From an uncultured Bacteroidales bacterium (GTDB taxonomy: Bacteria; Bacteroidota; Bacteroidia; Bacteroidales; F082): 64,000 nucleotides of DNA. A program made the position numbers and the translations under genes. Location of the stretch: assembly GCA_905234765.1 (NCBI GenBank), contig CAJOIF010000003.1, positions 1-64,000 of the forward strand, read 5' to 3'. Shown here in pieces: positions 18,382 to 25,251 of the stretch (the first letter of the stretch is position 1; each line of letters opens with the position of its first letter). The notes under the pieces are model-generated. The model searched no databases, had not been told where the DNA came from, and worked only from the letters and a program-made list of their open reading frames with translations.

Positions 18382-18692
18382 GATTGAATATTTGCATTAA
18401 ATAATTCCTGAATTGCATCAATGTATTCATCCAATTCTTCAAGATTTGTAATCTTTTCTGATGGAATACCAGAAGAATGGAATTCGTCATAAAACTTTTG
18501 CTCATCTCGGCCATTGGGTTCAAACCTTGGTAAAAACAAATCGTTGCCATCTTTAACAAGCACAATAATTCCTTCTTTAAGTGTTTTTTCCCATTTAGTT
18601 TCGCTTTTATGGCTCTCCGTTTGAACTTTTCCCATGTCTTTCTGGGTGAAACCTCTATCTAAAAGGTCTTGATTTGAAACAGCATTGCTCAT
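18378..18692 (-). CDS. Small cytoplasmic protein of unknown function, first gene of the five-gene cluster
   Basis: This 104-residue, charged protein has no signal peptide or membrane segment. It has a Glu/Asp-rich C-terminus (NLEELDEYIDAIQELF). I do not recognise it. It overlaps the next gene by 4 bp. Its start is preceded by about 290 bases of candidate structured RNA leader behind a TATATTTG promoter box at 18991-18998. Confidence 0.65.
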   Translation of the reverse strand: MSNAVSNQDLLDRGFTQKDMGKVQTESHKSETKWEKTLKEGIIVLVKDGNDLFLPRFEPNGRDEQKFYDEFHSSGIPSEKITNLEELDEYIDAIQELFNANIQS

Positions 18693-18699
18693 ATCAGTT

Positions 18700-18985
18700 A
18701 TTGTTTTTCCGTTGCCTATTGCTTCCCCGATTCGGCTGGTTTACGATTGGCCACAAGAAGGCTAGGAAACTTGATATGCACCTATTCTGATTGATAGGCT
18801 CTGGAACGCCTCGGAAATAAAATAGATACGCTTACCTAGCCTATATGCACCAACAGAAAAACTGCTTGAATACAAATCAGGCTGGCTAACTCGTATCTTA
18901 TATCCATTTCCTAAATTTTCCAGATTTATCAATCGGATACAAGCACAAATTGCCTTCAACCGTTCGGATGTCTCCCCGAACAATC
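18700..18985 (-). ncRNA. Candidate structured RNA or long 5' leader
   Basis: No convincing gene lies in 18693-19247. Read on the minus strand, 18700-18985 contains several nested stems: GTTCGG/CCGAAC (18962-18967 with 18976-18981), CTTGTATCC with GGATATAAG (18935-18943 with 18897-18905), CGTATC/GATACG plus GGCTA/TAGCC (18825-18841 with 18884-18897), and CCTAT/ATAGG (18781-18785 with 18794-18798). The CTTGTATCC stem needs a G-U pair only on the minus strand, which favours that transcript. ATATGCACC occurs twice, 69 bp apart. A -7 box lies directly upstream. The RNA could be a free RNA or the leader of the 18692 gene. Confidence 0.4.
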
Positions 18986-18990
18986 AGCGG

Positions 18991-18998
18991 CAAATATA
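18991..18998 (-). promoter_or_regulatory. Promoter -7 box for the candidate RNA and five-gene cluster
   Basis: On the minus strand TATATTTG (18998 to 18991) fits the consensus. The predicted start near 18985 is at the first stem of the candidate RNA and about 290 bases before the 18692 ATG. Confidence 0.55.
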
Positions 18999-19128
18999 CG
19001 AAGAATTTGGAATTGCTATGATTTTTGAAAGATTTTTATCTGATTTTGAAAGATTTCTTTGCGAAGCAAATTCCATGACAATTCATCTGGACTGCTTCGT
19101 GCCTCCCAGTGACGCAAAGCGACAACAA

Positions 19129-19152
19129 GAGCCGCTCCGATTGGGGCGGCTC
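19129..19152. repeat. Intergenic GC-rich hairpin, copy 2
   Basis: GAGCCGC ... GCGGCTC is a perfect stem, with 26 bp identical to copy 1 at 14776. Here it lies in a gap between divergent transcripts rather than between convergent ones, so a simple terminator role is less obvious. Confidence 0.7.
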
Positions 19153-19160
19153 GTCATTTT

Positions 19161-19239
19161 ATTGAAAAGTGTAGTTTTTTGACTTGATTTTCTATTGAAA
19201 AGTGTATATTTGCAGCCTGAAAAGTTATTGAAAAGTGTA
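19161..19239 (+). repeat. Three 13-bp direct repeats at exact 33-bp spacing, over the ATPase promoter
   Basis: ATTGAAAAGTGTA occurs at 19161-19173, 19194-19206 and 19227-19239. The 33-bp period is close to three helical turns, so proteins bound to the copies would lie on one face of the DNA. The -7 box TATATTTG (19205-19212) begins inside the second copy, and the third ends 8 bp before the ATG of the ATPase gene. This arrangement resembles a multi-site operator. Confidence 0.85.
19205..19212 (+). promoter_or_regulatory. Promoter of the AAA/DUF4143 ATPase, -7 box
   Basis: TATATTTG with TTG at 19184-19186, 18 bp upstream, as a possible -33 element; 35 bases separate it from the ATG. It overlaps the second direct repeat. 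Confidence 0.65.
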
Positions 19240-19247
19240 TTTTAACT

Positions 19248-20603
19248 ATGTTGTACAGGAAAATCAGCAAGGAAATTGAGGCTCATTTGACCTCGTCTTC
19301 GGACAAGATTTTGGTTTTAGAAGGCGCAAGACAAATCGGCAAGTCTTTCATTATCAGAGAGGTTGGAAAGAAACTCTTTAAGAATTTCGTGGAAGTCAAT
19401 TTCGCCGAGGACGACGAAGGCCCGCAGCATTTCAAGAACATCCATTCCACCGAGGCATTTTATTTCAACTTAAGCATGGTGGCCGGCAACCAACTCGGCA
19501 ATGCGGACAACACTTTGGTCTTTCTCGACGAAATTCAAACTTATCCGCAATACCTCACCATGTTGAAGTTTTTCCGTCAAGAACGTCGCTACCGTTTCAT
19601 CGCTAGCGGCAGTTTGTTGGGCATTGCCTTGCAGTCAACGACTTCCATTCCTGTCGGCAGCATTATCAGAAAACAAATGTATCAACTTGATTTCGAGGAA
19701 TTTTTGATAGCCAACAATTTCAACTCGGATGCTATTTCCGCATTAAAGGATATGTTCAAAAACAGGGAAAGTCTTTCTGAAGAACAGCACCAACATCTAC
19801 TTGGGTTATTTCGCCGCTATTTGCTCGTTGGCGGTATGCCTGATGCGGTGAATGTGTATTTAGAAACACACAACATCATAAAAGTCAGGGAGATACAGGC
19901 ATCAATTCAGGTTTTGTATGGTGACGATGCTTCCAAGTACGAACAAGACAGCAAAAAACATCTGTTGATTCGAAGGATTTACGACATGATTCCGTCGCAG
20001 ATGGAAAACAAGAAAAAGCGAATTGTGGCTAAAGACATCCGCGACAAGGAAGGCGACCGGTTCATGCAGTATCAGGATGAGTTTGAATATCTTATCTCAT
20101 CGGGAATCACGCTTGATGTACATGCGGTTTCCAATCCTCGTTTCCCATTGAGCGAGAGTGTACACAAGAACCTGCTGAAACTCTATCTGAACGATGTCGG
20201 AATGCTGACAGCACAATTATACCGCAACAACCTGCGCCCCGTTCTTGACGATGAAAGAAGCGTGAATCTTGGTGCCGTTTATGAAAGTGCCATTGCCCAG
20301 CAACTGAAAGCCAACGGACATCGACTGTTCTATTACGATAACCGCAAGAAGGGCGAGGTAGACTTCCTCATTGACGACTATTCAAGCACGAGCATTCTCC
20401 CAATTGAAGTGAAATCGGGAAAAGACTACACGGTACACAGTGCCTTGAACAATCTGCTCTCCACGCCTGACTATCACGTTCATTCGGCCATCGTGCTTTC
20501 CAACGACAGAGAAATGCGGCAGGAAAAAAACATCCTTTACATGCCCGTTTACTTCACGATGTTTCTGGATACACATGGGGAATCGGGGATGGTGGAGTTT
20601 TGA
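19248..20603 (+). CDS. AAA-family ATPase with DUF4143 domain
   Basis: The 451-residue protein has a Walker A motif at GARQIGKS (about 26-33), a Walker B-like TLVFLDEIQTYPQYL (about 90-105) and a sensor stretch RFIASGSLLG. The C-terminal DUF4143 region contains EVDFLID and LPIEVKSGKDY, a restriction-enzyme-like D...ExK pattern. These cytosolic ATPases are common, often multi-copy and mobile in Bacteroidota. Their biological role is unclear. It is a single-gene unit with an unusual promoter carrying three direct repeats and a GC-rich hairpin on each side (19129 and 20612), which may suggest it arrived as a cassette. Confidence 0.93.
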   Translation: MLYRKISKEIEAHLTSSSDKILVLEGARQIGKSFIIREVGKKLFKNFVEVNFAEDDEGPQHFKNIHSTEAFYFNLSMVAGNQLGNADNTLVFLDEIQTYPQYLTMLKFFRQERRYRFIASGSLLGIALQSTTSIPVGSIIRKQMYQLDFEEFLIANNFNSDAISALKDMFKNRESLSEEQHQHLLGLFRRYLLVGGMPDAVNVYLETHNIIKVREIQASIQVLYGDDASKYEQDSKKHLLIRRIYDMIPSQMENKKKRIVAKDIRDKEGDRFMQYQDEFEYLISSGITLDVHAVSNPRFPLSESVHKNLLKLYLNDVGMLTAQLYRNNLRPVLDDERSVNLGAVYESAIAQQLKANGHRLFYYDNRKKGEVDFLIDDYSSTSILPIEVKSGKDYTVHSALNNLLSTPDYHVHSAIVLSNDREMRQEKNILYMPVYFTMFLDTHGESGMVEF

Positions 20604-20611
20604 CAGAATGA

Positions 20612-20635
20612 CGAGCCGCTCAATTGTGCGGCTTG
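20612..20635. repeat. Intergenic GC-rich hairpin, copy 3 (diverged)
   Basis: CGAGCCGC (20612-20619) and GCGGCTTG (20628-20635) pair with one G-T. The following GTTGTAC and TTATCC match the flank of copy 1, so the family extends past the stem. It probably terminates the ATPase transcript. Confidence 0.65.
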
Positions 20636-20733
20636 TTGTACGTTATCCAAACGCATTGTCAAAGATTTTGGCGTTTCCATACCTGCACATTGTCAAAAGG
20701 AACAATTTTTGCATCCATGATGTAACTTTTTGC

Positions 20734-20741
20734 TATTTTTG
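20734..20741 (+). promoter_or_regulatory. Promoter of the DUF6263-like gene, -7 box
   Basis: TATTTTTG with 56 bases of leader region before the ATG at 20798. Confidence 0.55.
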
Positions 20742-20797
20742 CACCTATGCTAATTGATACAAATCAAACTAACTAATCATCAACAAAACTCAAAACA

Positions 20798-21583
20798 ATG
20801 AAAAAGAAACACTTAATTCCTATCCTGCTGGTCTTCATCGGATTAGCCGCACTCTCGTTCACCGCAGCAGCTACTGTGAAGTTGAGAATCCAGCCCAAGC
20901 AAGGCAAGACCTACACCATCATCAATAAAGCGAATTCTATGACCATGATGGAAATTCAAGGTCAGACCATGAACATGTCACAAAACATGGAAATCAAACA
21001 GACCTTTACTCCAAAGGAAGTGACTAAAAAACAAAGTGTTATTGAGACTCAAGTTGATGCCATTAAAATGACTATCTCGCAAATGGGCATGAAACTCGAA
21101 TACGACTCGGAACATCCGGAGAAAACCAATCCCATGATTGCCAGCCAAACAAAAGAATTCGAGGAAAGCCTCAAAAAACCCACCACCATCATTTATGATG
21201 ACTTAGGCAAAATCGTCGGCGACAAAGAGGAACTGGGCTTGAACCAACTTGGCCATGTAATCATGGAACTTCCCGATCAAGATTTAACTGTAGGAAGCAA
21301 ATGGAGCCAAAACAAAGAGCAGGAAGTTAACGGCACTGCCTTCACGGTGGCCTTGGAATACACTGTCGTTGCTCTCTCAAAGAAAGGCGTTGATTTGAGT
21401 TTTACCGGTAACATCGACTCAAAAGATGTGACCGGCTCCTATAACGGGACTGCCTGCATCGACCCCAAAACTGGACTGATAATAAGCAGTACAACCAAAA
21501 CAAACATCTCCATGACCGTCAATGAGCAAGGACTGAGCATCCCGTTGACGGTAGTTGGCACCACGACCATCGAGGTCAAATGA
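20798..21583 (+). CDS. Exported DUF6263-like protein
   Basis: The 261-residue protein has a signal peptide (MKKKHLIPILLVFIGLAALS) and a mature part that looks beta-rich: KLRIQPKQGKTYTI, then MNMSQNMEIKQTF, VGSKWSQNKEQEV, and a closing TGLIISSTTKTNISM. This layout matches Bacteroidota proteins annotated DUF6263 (from memory). It is probably periplasmic or surface-exposed and has no sorting domain. It is a single gene that converges on the GNA1162-like gene at 21587 with only 3 bp between the two stop codons. Function unknown. Confidence 0.75.
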   Translation: MKKKHLIPILLVFIGLAALSFTAAATVKLRIQPKQGKTYTIINKANSMTMMEIQGQTMNMSQNMEIKQTFTPKEVTKKQSVIETQVDAIKMTISQMGMKLEYDSEHPEKTNPMIASQTKEFEESLKKPTTIIYDDLGKIVGDKEELGLNQLGHVIMELPDQDLTVGSKWSQNKEQEVNGTAFTVALEYTVVALSKKGVDLSFTGNIDSKDVTGSYNGTACIDPKTGLIISSTTKTNISMTVNEQGLSIPLTVVGTTTIEVK

Positions 21584-21586
21584 CCG

Positions 21587-22258
21587 TCAATTCTTTATCC
21601 TCTTTTTCACATTCTGGGCTTCTGATTTAACACCCCTATCCTGTTGATATGCAGGATGGTATTTCCCCCTAGGAATATCCTTGAATATGAATTCATTGCA
21701 TTCTCTCGCGGCCACAATGTGGTCGGTCATGGCTGTAGCTGCGGCTGAAACTGCCAAATCAATAGCCACTGCAACAAGGTTAGTGCTTCCCGAATTATGA
21801 GACAAGTCCAAATACAAATCACAAGTCCTTTCGAAGAGCACATCATTGGTATGTGTAGATTTTACAATATAGGTAAGCTTCGTTTGAATACCAAACCCCT
21901 TTTTCTTCCATTGATCGATGATACTGAAAACCACAGCATCTGCACCAAACACTTGCCCGAATGGTTTTACATTATCAAGGAACAACTCAGCATCATATGC
22001 ACTCTCATTCTTAAAGATTTCCATAGCCAAATGAGGCGAAATGACATAATACCCAGCCTCTGCCAAAGGTTTGGTAATGGAAGTATACAGAAAATCCTTA
22101 GCATCAACATTGGTAGTTCTGTTGATTGGAGGCATTACCAACAAAGTAAGAGGTTTCTCCTCGTACATCTTTGAGTAAAGCTCGCCACGGGTATAAGACG
22201 CGCATGATGCAAAAAAAGCGCATCCCACGATTAACAAGAATAGTTTTATTGATTTCAT
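21587..22258 (-). CDS. GNA1162-family (DUF799) lipoprotein
   Basis: The 223-residue lipoprotein has a lipobox at FFASC (Cys19). The body follows the GNA1162/DUF799 family: YSKMYEEKPLTLLVMPPINR, then LAEAGYYVISPHLAMEIFKN and FGADAVVFSIIDQWKK. The fold is TolB-N/CsgG-like. In Neisseria and others this family is encoded with a CsgG-like lipoprotein and a DUF4810 lipoprotein, exactly the set seen here. It is probably anchored in the outer membrane facing the periplasm. It is the last gene of the four-gene operon from 23987 and starts 2 bp after the DUF4810 gene. Confidence 0.92.
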   Translation of the reverse strand: MKSIKLFLLIVGCAFFASCASYTRGELYSKMYEEKPLTLLVMPPINRTTNVDAKDFLYTSITKPLAEAGYYVISPHLAMEIFKNESAYDAELFLDNVKPFGQVFGADAVVFSIIDQWKKKGFGIQTKLTYIVKSTHTNDVLFERTCDLYLDLSHNSGSTNLVAVAIDLAVSAAATAMTDHIVAARECNEFIFKDIPRGKYHPAYQQDRGVKSEAQNVKKRIKN

Positions 22259-22260
22259 GT

Positions 22261-22761
22261 CTATTGTTGGCTTAGTTTTTTGATAAGCGGTTCCAAGAAC
22301 ACAGCTGATTCTGGATAAAGCTCAATCTCCTTTTGAAACATCTCCAGTCCCTTTTCTCTCATAACCCCAGGAGCTAAAACTTGATCCCAATCCGTTTCAG
22401 CTATTACTTTTCGCCTGTATTTAGGAAATCTTTTCGGATTGCTATAATACTCCTTCAAGATAGACGGTGTTTCTGGCGCAAGAAGCATATAACCATATTC
22501 CGCACAAATGCCCGGAGGAATTGTATGTCTTGTTCCTAAAGCGAACCTCGAATTTGGATGTTCGGAACTCTTTGAAGTTTCGGGGAAAGCAATCATAGCG
22601 AGGTACGATTCATATAGACGCCCGCAACTTTCTGGTGTATGATTCTTGTAATAGGCATAGTAACTGCCTTCATATCCAGCCCAATAATACAGAGATGGAT
22701 CGACAGTTTTACAAGAACAAAATGTCACAACAAAAATCGACAGAAAAAACAGTTTTTTCAT
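22261..22761 (-). CDS. DUF4810 lipoprotein
   Basis: The 166-residue lipoprotein has a lipobox at TFCSC. DUF4810 features include SLYYWAGYEGSYYAYYKNHT followed by PESCGRLYESYLAMI, and the later PPGICAEYGYMLL. It overlaps the preceding small lipoprotein by 4 bp and is followed after 2 bp by the GNA1162-type gene. The family's role is unknown beyond its conserved pairing with CsgG- and GNA1162-like proteins. Confidence 0.88.
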   Translation of the reverse strand: MKKLFFLSIFVVTFCSCKTVDPSLYYWAGYEGSYYAYYKNHTPESCGRLYESYLAMIAFPETSKSSEHPNSRFALGTRHTIPPGICAEYGYMLLAPETPSILKEYYSNPKRFPKYRRKVIAETDWDQVLAPGVMREKGLEMFQKEIELYPESAVFLEPLIKKLSQQ

Positions 22762-23105
22762 AATCTGATGATTTTGGTTTCTCCTGTCGAAACGATGATT
22801 TTTTTCGAGTAAACCGTGTTGCCATCAATCACAACTTCGATGGAGTGGGTACCAGTATCGACAGGAATAGCATACTTGACTGTTTTCTTAAGATTGCGAC
22901 GGCTTTTGTATTCCTTGTCTTTCACGGTTTTGGTGTCATAGCTTAGTCCATCAATAGTGACTTGGATTCCATAACTATGGTTATCAACGAAACAAACACT
23001 AGCTCTATCATCAACTCCAGAGCTGACAGTATAGTTACCAACGCCACAACTAGAAAGGATTATGGCAGAAACTGCACAAACAAGGGTGAGGATGAATCTT
23101 CTCAT
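22758..23105 (-). CDS. Small lipoprotein in the CsgG operon
   Basis: The 115-residue lipoprotein has a lipobox at LSSC (Cys20). The mature part is a short beta-rich domain: VCFVDNHSYGIQVTIDGLSY followed by DTGTHSIEVVIDGNTVYSKK, which looks like a PEGA-type surface motif. It lies 3 bp after csgG and overlaps the DUF4810 gene by 4 bp. Family not recognised. Confidence 0.75.
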   Translation of the reverse strand: MRRFILTLVCAVSAIILSSCGVGNYTVSSGVDDRASVCFVDNHSYGIQVTIDGLSYDTKTVKDKEYKSRRNLKKTVKYAIPVDTGTHSIEVVIDGNTVYSKKIIVSTGETKIIRL

Positions 23106-23108
23106 GGC

Positions 23109-23987
23109 TTATTTCTCCATTAAGTAATAGTTTTCCAATTTTTCAGCATCAATGGTTTCGCCCGAATAGGAACAGAACGATACCTCTGTCTCTGGCGTAT
23201 CGCCAAAACTTGATGTTACGGTGACATCACCTATCTTTTTGCCAGGCAACTCAATGGTCATGCCCGTTTGCGGATTCTTAACCTTCTTGCCCTTTGAATA
23301 CACGGCGAATCTTGAACCTGTCATAATGCCTTGGGCAGGACCTCCTGAAATGATGTATTCGCCGTCTTCAGCTGAAAGAATGTAGCCTCTCCAGGGTTTG
23401 TCCATGCACTTGTTGATGATATTCTCAACTAACTGGGTAAGGGCAGCGGAAATAGCCTTATCACTCAACGTAGCATCGTAACCCGCAGTACCACCCAAGC
23501 CCATGGTGGTCTTTGATGAGGTTTCGGCGAAACCTCTGGCCTCGTCAGAATAGATGATCAATCCCGACGAAACCTCAACAAGGCGTACACTGACACCTGC
23601 TTCAACGGTCTGGGTCTTGGTTTGCGAAAAAACTCTTGTATCTCCTTCCGTCTTTCTTCCAAATTCGGTGATAGAGCCTAAAATGATATAGTCGGCACCG
23701 ATTTTTTGCATTTCTCCCCCAGCTTCCTGAACAAGAATATCCAAGTCATCACGCTCAAGCAAAAGGAATTTTCCACTTGCCGCTAGTTTCGAGGACAAAA
23801 TGTCCATGGCTTGTTTTCTCATCGGGTCATTCTCTTTGTCATAAAAAAGACCTTTACCATACTGGGTTTCATTAGAGAAACGGCCTATTGCCACTTTTCT
23901 CTTTAAGGTTTTCCCATCCTGTGCAAATGCGACACAACCACATATTGCCATTAACAATAATATCAATAGTGCTTTTCTACTTTTCAT
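23109..23987 (-). CDS. CsgG/HfaB-family envelope protein
   Basis: The 292-residue protein has an N-terminal signal sequence and the CsgG layout: KRKVAIGRFSNETQYGKGLF, a helix AMDILSSKLAASGKFLLLER, DLDILVQEAGGEMQKIGADY, IILGSITEFGRKTEG, then the transmembrane-hairpin-like VFSQTKTQTVEAGVSVRLVE. In other phyla CsgG forms an outer-membrane secretion channel for curli. Here there are no curli genes, and the partners are DUF4810 and GNA1162-type lipoproteins, so it belongs to the other, poorly understood CsgG operon type. It has a C-terminal ~100-residue extension. First gene of its operon. Confidence 0.9.
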   Translation of the reverse strand: MKSRKALLILLLMAICGCVAFAQDGKTLKRKVAIGRFSNETQYGKGLFYDKENDPMRKQAMDILSSKLAASGKFLLLERDDLDILVQEAGGEMQKIGADYIILGSITEFGRKTEGDTRVFSQTKTQTVEAGVSVRLVEVSSGLIIYSDEARGFAETSSKTTMGLGGTAGYDATLSDKAISAALTQLVENIINKCMDKPWRGYILSAEDGEYIISGGPAQGIMTGSRFAVYSKGKKVKNPQTGMTIELPGKKIGDVTVTSSFGDTPETEVSFCSYSGETIDAEKLENYYLMEK

Positions 23988-24032
23988 CGTACATTAATTA
24001 TAGTATACAAAGTATATAGAAATTTAGAAAAA

Positions 24033-25157
24033 TCAGTTCAGCATAACCGGCATGAGGAGCATGAGCAGGTCTTCGGCCTCGTTCTCATTCTCCACAGGCG
24101 TGATGATACCGGCGCGGTTGGGAGCCGACATGTCAATCTTCACCGTCTCAGAGTCGAAGTTGCCCAGCATCTCTTGCAGGAAACGCGAGTTGAACCCAAT
24201 TTCCATGTCATCGCCTTCGTAGCTGCACGTCAGGCGCTCCTTGGCTTCGTTGTAGAAGTCGATGTCTTCGGCGGTCAGCGTGAGTTCCTGTCCCGCAATG
24301 CGGAAACGCACCTGATGCGTCGCTTTGCTGGAGAAGACGGCCACACGGCGGATAGCAGCGAGGAAGGTCTGACGATCGATGGTCAGATGATTGGGATTCT
24401 GCTTCGGGATGACGGCATCGTAGTTGGGATAGCGGCCTTCGATGAGACGGCAGATCAGCATATAGTCGCCGAAAACAAACGAAGCATTGGTCTTGTTGAA
24501 CTCAATACGAACAGTCTCGTCGGCCAGAGTAGTAAGGATGTTCTTCAATTGGTTGATGGGTTTCTTCGGCATAATGAACGACGCCACATTCTCCGACTTC
24601 ACATCCATCCTTCTGTAACGCACCAACTTATGTGCATCGGTGGCAACAAAGGTGAGGTAATTCTCGGTCATCTCCATCAGCACACCCGACATGATAGGAC
24701 GAATCTCATCCATGCCCGTAGCGAAAACGGTCTTCTCAAAACCTCGAGCCAACACATCGGCGGGAATCTCCCAAACAGCGGTCTCGCTCATCACGGGCAG
24801 CTGCGGGAACTCGTCGCTCTTGTGACCAGCGAGTTTGTAACGGCCTTCGCCAGCAATCAGCTCAACGGCAAGGGTGTTATTGTCAACCGAAACCGTAATC
24901 GGAACATCGGGGAAATTCTTCATGATTTCTAAGAGCAGACGGGCTGGAATGGTCACCTCGCCCGTGCCTTCCACCCTATCAGGAACCAGACTGACCGTCA
25001 TAGTCACGTCAAGGTCCGAAGAGGTGATCTTCAATTGGTTTTCATCCAAATGGAACAGGAAATCGTCCAGGATGGGCAAGGTGTTCTTTGAGCCGATGAC
25101 ACCGCTCAAGGCTTGCAGGCTCTTCAATAGTTTAAGGCTTGATACTATGAATTTCAT
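24033..25157 (-). CDS. dnaN: DNA polymerase III beta subunit (sliding clamp)
   Basis: DnaN is the ring that tethers DNA polymerase to DNA. The 374-residue protein has the three-domain clamp layout. It starts MKFIVSSLKLLKSLQALSGV, continues with LPILDDFLFHLDENQLKIT, ALMEMTENYLTFVATDAHKLVRYR-like sequence in domain 2, and ends with the conserved LLMLLMPVMLN. Length is normal. It is not next to dnaA, as is common in Bacteroidales. No TAnnTTTG box was found in the ~95 bp upstream, which otherwise hold nothing distinct. Confidence 0.98.
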   Translation of the reverse strand: MKFIVSSLKLLKSLQALSGVIGSKNTLPILDDFLFHLDENQLKITSSDLDVTMTVSLVPDRVEGTGEVTIPARLLLEIMKNFPDVPITVSVDNNTLAVELIAGEGRYKLAGHKSDEFPQLPVMSETAVWEIPADVLARGFEKTVFATGMDEIRPIMSGVLMEMTENYLTFVATDAHKLVRYRRMDVKSENVASFIMPKKPINQLKNILTTLADETVRIEFNKTNASFVFGDYMLICRLIEGRYPNYDAVIPKQNPNHLTIDRQTFLAAIRRVAVFSSKATHQVRFRIAGQELTLTAEDIDFYNEAKERLTCSYEGDDMEIGFNSRFLQEMLGNFDSETVKIDMSAPNRAGIITPVENENEAEDLLMLLMPVMLN

Positions 25158-25251
25158 TGTGTTATAAGTTTGATTTCAATCAGTTTTGAGCTTGTAAAAA
25201 TACGAATAATTGAAATATGTCAACCTTTTTTGTTGAAAAAAAAGTGAATTT

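Noticed and set aside
18762..18983. 73-codon open frame on the minus strand in the 18.7-19.2 kb gap
   Set aside because: It needs a TTG start at the predicted transcription start, and the region is better explained by paired stems; kept as candidate RNA.
24174..24932. 252-codon open frame on the plus strand opposite dnaN
   Set aside because: Shadow of dnaN.
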